A stretch of 64,000 bases of DNA from an uncultured Prevotella sp. (GCA_900770395.1 CAAGKM010000037.1:1-64000); one strand, 5' to 3'. Counted from the stretch's first letter, positions 1-9,406 are shown. Notes: a model not told the origin generated them from the letters alone. Numbers and translations: made by a program.

Positions 1-2
1 CA

Positions 3-119
3 TCATATCAGTCTGTTTATACCGGACATATCCCTTTCTCCCCTGCCATGTCCCGTAGCATTACGGAGAACGGTGTTAGCTATATATGGGAGAGAATATA
101 CAAGAACAATCCCCACTAA
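3..119 (+). CDS. 3' end of an unidentified protein, cut by the window edge
   Basis: One frame is open from the first bases to a TAA at 117-119. It gives 38 residues rich in Ser, Ile, Tyr and Asn and ending in ERIYKNNPH. The composition looks coding rather than random, and the stop is followed by AT-rich non-coding sequence and a convergent tRNA. The tail is too short to identify a family. It could also be a chance open stretch. Confidence 0.4.
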   Translation, partial: SYQSVYTGHIPFSPAMSRSITENGVSYIWERIYKNNPH

Positions 120-273
120 ATTTTTACTGACCTATTTTTTTGCCTAATATGCAAATGGTAGGCTGCATCTTCTGTATTATGTATGGTAAAGAGTAGGCTT
201 TGCCATAAAACAAAAAACACCTGCAAGACTGATTCTTACAAGTGCGGACATATATAGTTGTTTTTGGGGATAG

Positions 274-348
274 TGGGCGTTGACGGATTCGAACCGCCGA
301 CCCTCTGCTTGTAAGGCAGATGCTCTAAACCAGCTGAGCTAAACGCCC
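274..348 (-). tRNA. tRNA-Val (anticodon UAC)
   Basis: The minus strand folds into a full cloverleaf. The acceptor stem is GGGCGTT/AACGCCC, the D-arm is GCTC/GAGC, and the anticodon stem TCTGC/GCAGA carries the loop CTTACAA (anticodon TAC). The T-arm has the TTCGAAT loop. It is 75 nt including the discriminator A, and CCA is not encoded. It would read GUA and other GUN valine codons. Confidence 0.95.
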
Positions 349-445
349 TTACTTCTTTTAAGCGAGTGCAAAGGTACTGCTTTTTTTTGATACAGCCAAA
401 TATTTGCGGTGTTTTTTTTGCAAAACGCTTAAAAAAGTATTGTTT

Positions 446-1279
446 TTACTCGTTTCCGCCTGTGTTTTGGATGTTGTCACCGTTGTCTTGAGTATTTTCT
501 CCGGCGTTGTTGCCGTTAGTATTTTGATTTCTCAGCCGCTCGTTCTCTGCCTCAAGGTCGGCAATCTGTGCGTTGAGCGCGTCAATTTCCATTTGTGTCA
601 TTGTCTCTATGGTCTTGATGTCGGGCACTCTCTTCCATTGTGTCTTGCCAAGGCGGTAGGTGATACCTGCCTCGATGGCAAACATACGGTCGGCTGATGA
701 TGGATGTCCGCCAGTGACGAGGTTGCCGCCGAAGTCGTTTGACATTGCCTTGTAGGAGCACTCGAGGTTGATGTCGAGCATGCCGGTCACTTTCCATGTG
801 GATATCACTCCTGCTCCGAACACAGGCACATAGTGGCTCAGTGTGCAGTTGCGTCCGGCTCCTGCAGCCACGTAGGGTATGAGGTTCCACACACGCTCCT
901 CGTTGTAGCCCTTGAACAGGTTGGTGAGGTTGAACATCACGTCTCCGGTGAGGATCCAGTAGCTGTTGTGATGATTGGAGGTGGTGAAGTGGCTGTTCTT
1001 GACGGTCCATCCGTTCATCTTGACCCGCAGACCCAGTCCGGGGGTAAACCATTTGCCTAATGCTATTGAGCCTCCCCACATTGGTGAGTCCATAAGTCCC
1101 TTGCCTGCTCCGCCGTCCATGAAGTTTGAGTAGGTGCCCTGCAGGGTTACGAACCAGTTGCTGGTGAACATGTTTGTCGACACGCTGTATTTATCGGTTG
1201 GCGTGCTGCTGCCGTCCTCTTGCGCGAAGAGTGTCGTCGCCATTATCGACAGTGCTGCTGTGGCTATAATTTTTTTCAT
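446..1279 (-). CDS. Outer-membrane beta-barrel protein, OmpA-barrel type without the OmpA domain
   Basis: A 277-residue protein with a signal peptide (MKKIIATAALSIMATTLFAQ). A roughly 190-residue domain follows with the alternating pattern of a Bacteroidetes OmpA-type barrel, including a GLGLRVKMNGW strand and a NLTNLFKGYNEER segment typical of that family. After about residue 220 comes a short coiled coil (MEIDALNAQIADLEAENERLRN) and an Asn/Gly-rich tail. Related Bacteroidales proteins usually continue from this coil into a peptidoglycan-binding OmpA domain. Here the stop comes about 40 residues after the coil starts, and the 97 bp to the tRNA leave no room for a remnant. It lies 47 bp downstream of mutL. 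Its role is probably structural in the outer membrane; the substrate is unknown. Confidence 0.8.
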   Translation of the reverse strand: MKKIIATAALSIMATTLFAQEDGSSTPTDKYSVSTNMFTSNWFVTLQGTYSNFMDGGAGKGLMDSPMWGGSIALGKWFTPGLGLRVKMNGWTVKNSHFTTSNHHNSYWILTGDVMFNLTNLFKGYNEERVWNLIPYVAAGAGRNCTLSHYVPVFGAGVISTWKVTGMLDINLECSYKAMSNDFGGNLVTGGHPSSADRMFAIEAGITYRLGKTQWKRVPDIKTIETMTQMEIDALNAQIADLEAENERLRNQNTNGNNAGENTQDNGDNIQNTGGNE

Positions 1280-1326
1280 AATTCTCTGTTTTTTATGTTA
1301 TACATTTATTGTTTTCATCGCTTGTG

Positions 1327-3198
1327 TTAACTGAACAACTGCTCAATGGTGCCCTGCTGCATGATGGTGAGCACTGGCTGTCCGTCGGGGGTGTAGTTTA
1401 CATTCTTGCAGGCAAACAGCTCGTTGATGAGATTCTCCATCTCGCTGTTGGTGAGAATCTCGCCGTAGGTTATCGCCGTGCTGCGTGCCATGCTCAGTGC
1501 CAGTGTGCTGTTTAGCTCATCAATCGTGGCGCCGGTCATCTCGGCAGCATCGTCTACGATCTGCTGCAGCAGCGCGGCTGGATTGTTGTTGCCCATTGCA
1601 GCTGGTATGCCGTTGAGCGCATAGCTTCCTCCACCGAGCGGTGTCACCTCAAATCCCATGTTCGAGAGCTCGGGTATTAGCTTTTCGGCTATTGGCTGTG
1701 TGGCAGTGTCGAACTGTATCATCTCTGGAAACAGCAGTCGCTGTGTGGTGTTTGTGCGGTTGGCTGCCATTGCCATATAGCGCTCGTATCTCACACGCAG
1801 GTCGGCACGGTGCTGGTCGATGATCATCAGTCCCGACTTCACGGCAGTCATGATGTATTGTCCTTTGTACTGATAGTGTGCCGGTGACTTCTCATCGATG
1901 ATGCTCGGGGCTGCTGGCTTTGTGTCATGATTTAGCGGCATCTCAATAATGGTGCTGTCGTCAGCTTCGTCGTCAAACAGTGTAGGTGTCTGCCTGTCGT
2001 TTGCAGTGTTGCCGGTAAGGTCGTCATACAGGCTTTCCCAATTGCTGTCGGGCTTTGTCTGCGGCTTGTATGATGACGGTTCGTGTGTGCTCTTGAACGG
2101 GTTGTATGTGGGATGCAGTGTTGTCTCCGGCTGTGCTATGCTGTCGGCAGGGTTGAACACAGGAATGTCGGGACGCCCAACGGTGTCGAAGTCGATGGTT
2201 GTTATGTCGCAGAACTTGCCGATGGCATCCTTTACCGCCGCGAGGATTATCTGCCATATCGGCTGCTCGTTCTCAAACTTTATCTCGGTTTTCGTAGGGT
2301 GGATGTTCACGTCGATGTCGGCAGGGCTCACATCGAAGTAGATGAAGTAGGGCACGCTCATGCCTGTGGGTACAAGGCGGTCGTATGCCTGCATCACTGC
2401 CTTGTGGAAGTATGGGTGCTTCATGTATCTGCCGTTGACGAAGAAATATTCGTGCGCGCCTTTCTTCTTTGCCGACTCGGGCTTGCCTATGAATCCTGTA
2501 ATCTTACACATGGTGGTGGTTACGTCGAGCGGCACGAGGTCGGAGTTGAGCTTTTTGCCGAAGACGTCCACAATGCGCTGCCGGAGACTGCCGGCACGCA
2601 GGTCGAACAGCTCGGCGTCGTTGCTGTGGAATGTGAAGTGAATATGCGGGTAGACCAGCGCAATGCGTTGGAATGCCACGAGAATGTTGTTCAGCTCGGT
2701 GGCGTTGGTCTTGAGGAACTTCCTTCGCGCGGGTACATTATAAAATAAGTTCTCCACCTTGAAGTTGCTGCCTACGGGACATGACTCCGGCACCTGACCC
2801 GTAACCTTGCTGGCTGCAATGCTCAGATGAGTGCCTATCTCGCTGTCGGCTGTCCGTGATTTCAGCTCAATCATCGCCACGGCTGCTATTGACGGAAGCG
2901 CCTCACCACGGAAGCCCATGGTGTTGAGCGCAAACAAATCGTCAGCCTTGCGTATCTTCGATGTAGCGTGGCGCTCAAAAGCCAGGCGGGCATCGGTCAT
3001 GCTCATGCCCTTACCGTTGTCAATCACTTGTATGGATGTGCGCCCCGCATCCACCACAATCACATTGATGGTTGTGGCTCCGGCGTCGACAGCGTTCTCC
3101 ACCAGTTCCTTAATCACTGAGGCGGGGCGCTGTATCACCTCGCCGGCGGCTATTTGGTTTGCCACTGAGTCGGGCAGTAGTTGTATTATGTCGCTCAT
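1327..3198 (-). CDS. mutL: DNA mismatch repair protein MutL
   Basis: A 623-residue GHKL ATPase that couples mismatch recognition by MutS to downstream repair. The N-terminal ATPase motifs are intact: KELVENAVDAGA (catalytic Glu31, Asn35), DNGKGM and GFRGEALPSI. The middle (about 340-440) is a low-conservation linker. The C-terminal dimerisation domain is present, but the metal-dependent nicking motifs are degenerate. DQHA(X)2E(X)4E reads DQHRADLRVRYE at 461-472, the usual ACxxAxK reads SMARSTAITYG, and CPHGRP reads NYTPDGQP. It follows the OstA-like gene by 23 bp on the same strand and is probably co-transcribed with it. Confidence 0.97.
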   Translation of the reverse strand: MSDIIQLLPDSVANQIAAGEVIQRPASVIKELVENAVDAGATTINVIVVDAGRTSIQVIDNGKGMSMTDARLAFERHATSKIRKADDLFALNTMGFRGEALPSIAAVAMIELKSRTADSEIGTHLSIAASKVTGQVPESCPVGSNFKVENLFYNVPARRKFLKTNATELNNILVAFQRIALVYPHIHFTFHSNDAELFDLRAGSLRQRIVDVFGKKLNSDLVPLDVTTTMCKITGFIGKPESAKKKGAHEYFFVNGRYMKHPYFHKAVMQAYDRLVPTGMSVPYFIYFDVSPADIDVNIHPTKTEIKFENEQPIWQIILAAVKDAIGKFCDITTIDFDTVGRPDIPVFNPADSIAQPETTLHPTYNPFKSTHEPSSYKPQTKPDSNWESLYDDLTGNTANDRQTPTLFDDEADDSTIIEMPLNHDTKPAAPSIIDEKSPAHYQYKGQYIMTAVKSGLMIIDQHRADLRVRYERYMAMAANRTNTTQRLLFPEMIQFDTATQPIAEKLIPELSNMGFEVTPLGGGSYALNGIPAAMGNNNPAALLQQIVDDAAEMTGATIDELNSTLALSMARSTAITYGEILTNSEMENLINELFACKNVNYTPDGQPVLTIMQQGTIEQLFS

Positions 3199-3221
3199 GC
3201 TGAATGTTCTTGGGTTGTTTG

Positions 3222-4895
3222 TCAGTCGAGATGCTGCACTGGTGCCTCACGCCGTTTCTCGGGTTTCAGCTCCATGCCTCCTTTCTTGCCGCGCCATACG
3301 AAAATGTCGTCCTTGTTGAGCGGGCGGATGTAGTTGAACCACGCAAATGTGGGCAGTTGGCACCTGTCGGGAGGTATCTGTGAGAGAGGGTAGGCGTCGC
3401 CTTCCGACTTCGGTGCCCACACCTTCTGCATCTTCCTGTTGCTGAAGAACACCTTCATCAGTGTGGTCTGCAGATAGTTCTCAAGAATTATTGTGCTGTC
3501 GGCATCGTCGATGGGGAAGAATATTGTGAGCACGTTGTCGATGGCGTGTGCCTCGCTGATGTTGCCTTTGTCGAAGAATGCTTTCATCTCTTTCGACGAT
3601 ACCTGGTTGAAGCGTGTGGTGTCTGAGAGGATTTGCTCTACAGACAGAGCCTGACCTATCACGTGTGCCCAGTCAACGGTGGAGTCTCTCATATACACCT
3701 TTATCTCCTCGCCGAGCAGCTGCTGGTTGTTGTTCCACACAATCGGGTCCTTGTACATTGTCATGCACGAGTCAAGACTGTTGTACACAAGTGAGTCGCA
3801 CACAGCCTGCACATCGGTGCGGTAGGCTCTCACCTTGTTGTAGGCATGAATTTTCCGGTAGACAGAGTCGGTGTTGATGTTGAAGGTGAAAATCTTGAAT
3901 GTGTCGGCGTGCATAAACAAGGAGTCCTGCTGCGAGAAGTCTATCGCTACGGCTTTCTTGGTGACCATGGCGTATCCTTTCTCACCGTCGTACCAGCCGT
4001 AGTCGCTGGTGAGCTTATTCTTGTTCACAGTGTCCACATACACCACGTTGCCGAACGCCTCGCTGATGTCTTTCTGACTATTGTGGTAGACGCTGTCGCC
4101 TATGAGCGTCTTGCCGCCGTCTTTCATCACAGAGCGGCCGTACATCTCTGACTGCTCAGTCTTGGTGTTGTAATATCCGTCCTCTGTCTCAATGGTGCTT
4201 GCGCCGCTCTTTATGGTAGATGGTCCCACGGCATGGGCGAGCGACTGCTTGGTGTCATAATATAATGTGTCGCCAGTGAGCAGCATCTTCTTGTCACGTA
4301 GGCGCACGTTGTAGTTGAACACAGCCATACGGGTGTCGGTGTGGTATTCACCCCAGTCGCTGGTGAGAGTGGTGTTGCCGTCAACGAGCTTTCCGCCCTC
4401 GAGGAAATATCCAAAGCTGTAGAGACGGTCGTAGATAAGACTGTCGGTATAGAGTTTCTGCTTGCGGTGGGTGAGCACTACGTCCTGGCTCGCAGTGGCT
4501 ATCTGCTCGTTGCCGTCGTAGAAGGCATACTTGCTCACAAGCGTCAGCGTGTCGCCCTGCACCATCTTAACCCTTCCGAAAGCCTCGAACGAGTTGCTTG
4601 CCTCGTAGAAATAGGCGCTGTCGCAGTAGAGCGTGGCACCGTCGTGCTTAAACTCCACATTGCCGTTGAGTATCTGCGCGTCGGGTTTCTTTATCTGGTC
4701 GTAGTGCAGCACGTCGGCATGCACCAGATACACGCGGTTGTCCTTTTTCTGCACCGTCTTTCTGGCACGTGGCTTGCGCTTGTTCTGTTGTAGGGCCGGA
4801 GCCGACTGCCCCATTAAAAGTCCAAATAGGCATAGAATGGTCATAATGACAATTCTATGCCTTTTGATGTATTTCCAATCTGAGTTTGATGTCAT
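3222..4895 (-). CDS. OstA/LptA-like periplasmic LPS-transport family protein
   Basis: A 557-residue protein with an N-terminal hydrophobic export segment (MTILCLFGLLMGQSAPA, starting at about residue 18) followed by a basic stretch. From about residue 50 it carries the OstA-like fold of short beta repeats, such as ADVLHYDQIKKPDAQILNGN, GATLYCDSAYFYEASNSFEA and KLYTDSLIYDR. Proteins of this fold bridge the periplasm and carry LPS to the outer membrane (LptA, LptD N-domain). It is much longer than E. coli LptA (185 aa), which is usual in Bacteroidetes. Its ATG overlaps the stop of the upstream isomerase gene as ATGA at 4892-4895, implying translational coupling and a shared outer-membrane assembly role. 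Confidence 0.85.
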   Translation of the reverse strand: MTSNSDWKYIKRHRIVIMTILCLFGLLMGQSAPALQQNKRKPRARKTVQKKDNRVYLVHADVLHYDQIKKPDAQILNGNVEFKHDGATLYCDSAYFYEASNSFEAFGRVKMVQGDTLTLVSKYAFYDGNEQIATASQDVVLTHRKQKLYTDSLIYDRLYSFGYFLEGGKLVDGNTTLTSDWGEYHTDTRMAVFNYNVRLRDKKMLLTGDTLYYDTKQSLAHAVGPSTIKSGASTIETEDGYYNTKTEQSEMYGRSVMKDGGKTLIGDSVYHNSQKDISEAFGNVVYVDTVNKNKLTSDYGWYDGEKGYAMVTKKAVAIDFSQQDSLFMHADTFKIFTFNINTDSVYRKIHAYNKVRAYRTDVQAVCDSLVYNSLDSCMTMYKDPIVWNNNQQLLGEEIKVYMRDSTVDWAHVIGQALSVEQILSDTTRFNQVSSKEMKAFFDKGNISEAHAIDNVLTIFFPIDDADSTIILENYLQTTLMKVFFSNRKMQKVWAPKSEGDAYPLSQIPPDRCQLPTFAWFNYIRPLNKDDIFVWRGKKGGMELKPEKRREAPVQHLD

Positions 4896-6322
4896 TTAAC
4901 CCACCCTTGATATTCAAAGTTACAATTTTTGTACTGGTCGTTTACACGTGTGTACACATTCTTTATCTTATTCACCACCCAGTCGTGAAGTGCCTCGCTT
5001 CTGCGTTTCTCAAGAACCACGTTTTTCAGTGTCTGGTAGTCGTCGGTGATGGTTGCCTTGTGACCGTCGATGCGGTTCTTAAGCTTTGCTATTGCGCAAA
5101 CGGTCTTGCCACGCGAGTTTATCATCTCGAAAGGCTTTGACACTTCGCCCACCTGCAGTCCGTCAACGGCTTTTGCCACCTCTTGCGGCAGGTCCTGCAT
5201 CTGGAACTTCGATGTACGTGTCATTCCTGACGATGAGGATACAACGTTTGACATCAGTCCGAAGTTGTTGCGGGTGTCCTTGTCGTCGCTAAGCACAGAG
5301 GCAGCCTCGTCGAAGGTGAATTTGCCGGCTACGATGTCGGTGCGCATTGAGTCAAGACGTTCAATACCCTCAGTGACAGCCTCAGGCGAAACCTGCGGCT
5401 TCATCAGTATGTGGCGGCACTTAATCTTGTCGCCGCGCTTGTCGATGAGCTGTATGATGTGGAAACCGAACTCCGACTCCACCACTTTTGATATCTTCTT
5501 CGGGTCGGTGAGGTTGAACGCTACGTTTGCGAAAGCTGGGTCGAGCATACCACGACCTGTGTAGTCGAGCTCGCCGCCACGGCGTGCAGAGCCAGGGTCC
5601 TCTGAATAGAGGCGTGCCAATGACGAGAATGATGTCTCGCCCTTTGTAACACGGTCGGTGAAACTGCGGAGCTCGTTCTTCACACGGTCAATCTCCTCCT
5701 GTGGAATTTTAGGGGTCTGTGTGATAATCTGCACCTCCACCTCTGTGGGCACAAATGGCAGACTGTCTTGTGGCATGTCCTTGAAGTAGCGGCGCACGTC
5801 GGCAGGTGTGACGGTGATGCCCTCAACCAGTTTGTTGCGCATCTGGGCAACGACCCTATGCTCGCGGAGAGTCTCACGGAGCTCACGGCGTATCTGTCGG
5901 ATGCTCTGTCCCTTGTATTCCTCCAGTTTCTCGCGTGAGCCTGCAGTCTGAATCCATCCGTCAAGCTCCTGTTCCGCCTCAATAGCCACTTCCGCCTCGG
6001 TGACCTCAATACTGTCAATAGCCGCCTGCTGCAGAAAGAGTTTCTGTACGGCAAGCTGCTCTGGTATCACACAGTCGGGGTCACCGTTGAAGCGCTGTCC
6101 TGTCTGTGCGGCTTGGATACGCATTTGCTCCACATCCGATTTCAGGATAGCCTCGTCGCCAACCACCCATATCACCTCGTCGATGACGCTCTGCTGGTGT
6201 ATGGCTGTGCTGTCGTTGTCGGCAACAGGCGCTGTTGCTCCATGGGCATTTGCCATTGTGGCAACAGTTGCAATCACTGTAAATGCCAGCGATGAAATGC
6301 GTAATATTGAGTTCCTGTTCAT
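4892..6322 (-). CDS. SurA-like periplasmic peptidylprolyl isomerase/chaperone
   Basis: A 476-residue protein with a signal peptide (MNRNSILRISSLAFTVIATVATMANA). The SurA N-terminal chaperone domain is at about 45-175 (VIWVVGDEAILKSDVEQMRIQA). Two parvulin-type PpiC domains follow; the first is clear (DPGSARRGGELDYTGRGM, FHIIQLIDKRGDKI) and the second, from about 290, is weaker. SurA escorts unfolded outer-membrane proteins across the periplasm. The gene lies 18 bp after another PpiC protein and overlaps the OstA-like gene, forming an envelope-biogenesis group. Confidence 0.9.
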   Translation of the reverse strand: MNRNSILRISSLAFTVIATVATMANAHGATAPVADNDSTAIHQQSVIDEVIWVVGDEAILKSDVEQMRIQAAQTGQRFNGDPDCVIPEQLAVQKLFLQQAAIDSIEVTEAEVAIEAEQELDGWIQTAGSREKLEEYKGQSIRQIRRELRETLREHRVVAQMRNKLVEGITVTPADVRRYFKDMPQDSLPFVPTEVEVQIITQTPKIPQEEIDRVKNELRSFTDRVTKGETSFSSLARLYSEDPGSARRGGELDYTGRGMLDPAFANVAFNLTDPKKISKVVESEFGFHIIQLIDKRGDKIKCRHILMKPQVSPEAVTEGIERLDSMRTDIVAGKFTFDEAASVLSDDKDTRNNFGLMSNVVSSSSGMTRTSKFQMQDLPQEVAKAVDGLQVGEVSKPFEMINSRGKTVCAIAKLKNRIDGHKATITDDYQTLKNVVLEKRRSEALHDWVVNKIKNVYTRVNDQYKNCNFEYQGWVK

Positions 6323-6340
6323 TGTTTTCTTATATGTTGT

Positions 6341-7771
6341 TTAATGTTTGTTTACTGTTTTCAGCACATCTGCGTTGATGTTTACCGCATATTTCTTTCT
6401 GAGTGTGGCTAACCATTCCTTCTCTAACTGCTCCTGATAGTCGGCAACCACGAGTCCACGCACGTCTTCATAGTCTTTCGGCGCAGTGATTTTTTTGCCG
6501 TATACGGCATCAATAGGATAATCCTTAAGCGGTGTCACCTTGGCATCCTGCTTGAACACCTCACGGTCTACCAGTGGGTTGTCGCCCTGTTTGAAGATGC
6601 CTTTCTCCACTCTGATGCGTATAATGGAGTCGTTGTTGAATGTGGTGCGGAGCGCCTCGTTCCAGTCCTTGAAGGCAAGCTTTTTCACGCAGTTGCTCAC
6701 AGCCTTCACATCGGCTTGGGTCTTCACGTGATAAGCCATTCCCTTGAAGCGTGGTTTATCCCATTTGTATTTCTTCTTGTTTGCCTTGAAGTAGGCGGCA
6801 AGTCCAGCCTCGTCCTTGGCTGCCTTCTCCCACACGGTGCGGTTGCTGACCTCATAGAGCAGCAGCCCGTCGTAATATTCCTGAATGAGATATCTCAGGT
6901 CGTTGTCATTGGCTTTCATCTCCTCACAACGCTGGGTGAGAATGTCCTCAGTGGTGAGCTTGCCATCGCTCTTTTTCACAAGCGAGTCGAGCTTTTGGCT
7001 TATAATATGCTCACGCGCTCCGCGCTGCTCTATAAACCTTATTATATTATTGCGGAGCGAGTCATAGGGCTCGGCATCCTTAAACGCTTTCATGTTGATG
7101 ATGTGATAGCCGGCTGGCGAGAGGAATGGCTTGCTTGTCTCGCCTGGCTTCAATGAGTATGCCACATCCTCAAACTCCTTAAGAGTCTGGTTGGGGGCAA
7201 TCCATGGCAGCATGCCGCCATTTTGTGCGGAGCCTGGGTCTTGTGACACTTTCTTTGCCATTTCCGCAAAGTCGCTGCCTGCCATCAGCGCATTGTAGAT
7301 AGAGTCGATGCGCTGCTTTGTCTTTTCCTGCTCTGCTGCAGATGCGTCCTGCTTGAGGCGCAGCAATATGTGGGCTGCGCTGAATAGTCCGCGGTCACCA
7401 ATGTTCTCCTTGTAGTTGTTGTAGACTTTTCTTGCCTCAGCCTCCACGTCGCTGTCGGTGACGAACGACGGGCGTATCTGCTGGTCGCGGTATTGCATAA
7501 ACTCCTGGCGGAAGCTCTGCATTGTGTCATAGCGTGCCTCAAGTGCGGCTTCGACCTTAAGTTTGTAATTCACAAACAGGTCGACATATTCCTCAACGGT
7601 CTTTTTGTCGATTACTCCGTCAGAGTTGTTTTTGTTGTAGGAGTATTCAAACTCTGAACGCATTACAGGCTTGCCGTTGATGGTCATGAGTACGGCATCA
7701 GCATTGTTCTGTGCCACTGCAACAGTGGCACAGAATAATCCTGCTAAGTATGCAAAAAGTCGTTGTATCAT
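6341..7771 (-). CDS. Periplasmic peptidylprolyl isomerase, single PpiC domain
   Basis: A 476-residue protein with a short signal peptide (MIQRLFAYLAGLFCATVAVAQ). A SurA-type N-terminal region is at about 25-115, followed by one well-preserved parvulin domain at about 120-230 (FSAAHILLRLK, DPGSAQNGGMLPWIAP, GYHIINMKAF). The remaining 240 residues are mainly helical and of unknown fold, ending in a lysine-rich stretch. It is likely a folding factor for exported proteins. It is 20 bp downstream of guaB and 18 bp upstream of the second isomerase. Confidence 0.88.
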   Translation of the reverse strand: MIQRLFAYLAGLFCATVAVAQNNADAVLMTINGKPVMRSEFEYSYNKNNSDGVIDKKTVEEYVDLFVNYKLKVEAALEARYDTMQSFRQEFMQYRDQQIRPSFVTDSDVEAEARKVYNNYKENIGDRGLFSAAHILLRLKQDASAAEQEKTKQRIDSIYNALMAGSDFAEMAKKVSQDPGSAQNGGMLPWIAPNQTLKEFEDVAYSLKPGETSKPFLSPAGYHIINMKAFKDAEPYDSLRNNIIRFIEQRGAREHIISQKLDSLVKKSDGKLTTEDILTQRCEEMKANDNDLRYLIQEYYDGLLLYEVSNRTVWEKAAKDEAGLAAYFKANKKKYKWDKPRFKGMAYHVKTQADVKAVSNCVKKLAFKDWNEALRTTFNNDSIIRIRVEKGIFKQGDNPLVDREVFKQDAKVTPLKDYPIDAVYGKKITAPKDYEDVRGLVVADYQEQLEKEWLATLRKKYAVNINADVLKTVNKH

Positions 7772-7791
7772 TCTTAAATCTTATTTTATTA

Positions 7792-9279
7792 TTAGTTGTT
7801 AGGACGGCTGTAGTTAGGCGCCTCACTTGTTATTGAGATGTCGTGCGGATGACTCTCAAGCACACCTGCATTGGTGATACGGGTGAACTTGGCGTCGTGC
7901 AGTTTCTCGATGTTTGCGGCACCGCAGTAGCCCATTCCTGAGCGCAGACCTCCAACCAACTGATAGATAACCTCCTGGACAGTTCCCTTGTAAGGCACAC
8001 GGCCGGCAATGCCCTCAGGCACGAGTTTCTTCACATCCTTTGTGTCAGCCTGGAAGTAGCGGTCCTTGGAACCGTTCTTCTGTTCCATAGCCTCGAGCGA
8101 TCCCATACCACGGTAGCTCTTGAACTTACGACCGTTGAATATGATTGTCTCACCTGGGCTTTCCTCAGTGCCAGCAACGAGTGAGCCTATCATTACTGAG
8201 CTTCCACCGGCGGCGATAGCCTTCACGATATCTCCAGAGTAGCGCAGACCGCCATCGGCGATTAGCGGCACACCTGTACCCTGAAGGGCAGAATAAACAT
8301 CGTAAACGGCAGAGAGTTGCGGCACACCTACGCCAGCAACCACACGTGTGGTGCAGATAGAGCCTGGACCGATACCCACCTTCACAGCGTCAGCACCGTT
8401 CTCAACCAGCATCTTTGCCGCAGCGCCGGTCGCCACGTTGCCCACAACGATATCCACAGATGGGAATGCCTTCTTTGCCTCAACCAATTTCTCAATCACC
8501 GACTTTGAGTGACCGTGGGCGGTGTCAATCACAATGGCGTCGGCACCAGCGTTCACCAGAGCCTCCATGCGCTGCAGTGTGTCAGCAGTTACGCCCACTC
8601 CGGCAGCCACGCGCAGACGGCCCTTGGCATCCTTGCAAGCCATTGGCTTGTCCTTAGCCTTTGTTATATCTTTATATGTGATAAGTCCTACAAGATGGTT
8701 GTCGCTGTCAACTACCGGCAGCTTCTCAATCTTGTTTGCCTGCAGAATATCCGCAGCAGCTGCAAGGTCGGTCTGCTGATGTGTGGTTACGAGATTTTCC
8801 TTTGTCATTATGTCATCAACCTTGCGGTCGAGCTGGCGCTGGAAACGCAGGTCACGGTTTGTGACGATGCCCACAAGATAATTGTTGTCATCTACCACGG
8901 GAATACCACCGATGTGATATTCTGCCATTATGTTGAGAGCATCCTGTACAGTGCTTCCACGACGGATGGTCACTGGGTCGTAAATCATACCGTTTTCGGC
9001 GCGTTTCACGATAGCCACGTGGCGTGCCTGCTCTTCAATAGCCATGTTCTTGTGGATAACGCCGATACCTCCCTCACGGGCAATGGCAATCGCCATCTGT
9101 GACTCGGTTACGGTGTCCATTGCCGCAGTGACAAAAGGCACATTCAAATCAATGTTGCGTGAGAATTTGGTTTTTAACTCTACTGTTTTTGGCAGTACCT
9201 CTGAGTATGCTGGAATCAGCAAGACGTCATCGTAAGTCAAGCCGTCCATTACAATCTTATCTGCAATAAATGATGACAT
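7792..9279 (-). CDS. guaB: Inosine-5'-monophosphate dehydrogenase
   Basis: Converts IMP to XMP with NAD+, the committed step of GMP synthesis. The frame stays open to a GTG at 9339, but the family starts at MSSFIADKIVMDGLTYDDVL, so I place the start at the ATG at 9279, giving 495 residues. The TIM barrel is interrupted by two CBS domains (about 90-205). The catalytic loop GIGPGSICTTRVVAGVG holds the active Cys. The mobile flap with the conserved Arg and Tyr and the C-terminal GMGYCGAANI are also present. A -7 element lies at 9310-9317, just upstream of this start, and the region between 9279 and 9339 includes promoter sequence, which supports the shorter form. Confidence 0.97.
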   Translation of the reverse strand: MSSFIADKIVMDGLTYDDVLLIPAYSEVLPKTVELKTKFSRNIDLNVPFVTAAMDTVTESQMAIAIAREGGIGVIHKNMAIEEQARHVAIVKRAENGMIYDPVTIRRGSTVQDALNIMAEYHIGGIPVVDDNNYLVGIVTNRDLRFQRQLDRKVDDIMTKENLVTTHQQTDLAAAADILQANKIEKLPVVDSDNHLVGLITYKDITKAKDKPMACKDAKGRLRVAAGVGVTADTLQRMEALVNAGADAIVIDTAHGHSKSVIEKLVEAKKAFPSVDIVVGNVATGAAAKMLVENGADAVKVGIGPGSICTTRVVAGVGVPQLSAVYDVYSALQGTGVPLIADGGLRYSGDIVKAIAAGGSSVMIGSLVAGTEESPGETIIFNGRKFKSYRGMGSLEAMEQKNGSKDRYFQADTKDVKKLVPEGIAGRVPYKGTVQEVIYQLVGGLRSGMGYCGAANIEKLHDAKFTRITNAGVLESHPHDISITSEAPNYSRPNN

Positions 9280-9309
9280 AATTATACTAATTTTATTTTT
9301 TATTGCGTG

Positions 9310-9317
9310 CAAAATTA
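9310..9317 (-). promoter_or_regulatory. Predicted guaB promoter, -7 element
   Basis: The minus strand reads TAATTTTG here, matching the Bacteroidetes -7 form TAnnTTTG, about 30 bp upstream of the corrected guaB start. No clean TTTG lies 19-20 bp further upstream, so the -33 half is weak. Confidence 0.45.
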
Positions 9318-9406
9318 GCAATAAAAATTGAGATAGCACGCAACTTGCGGCATTTTCGTGCCGACATTAATATGATTTAACAAAACTAATTTCCGTATTT
9401 AACAAA

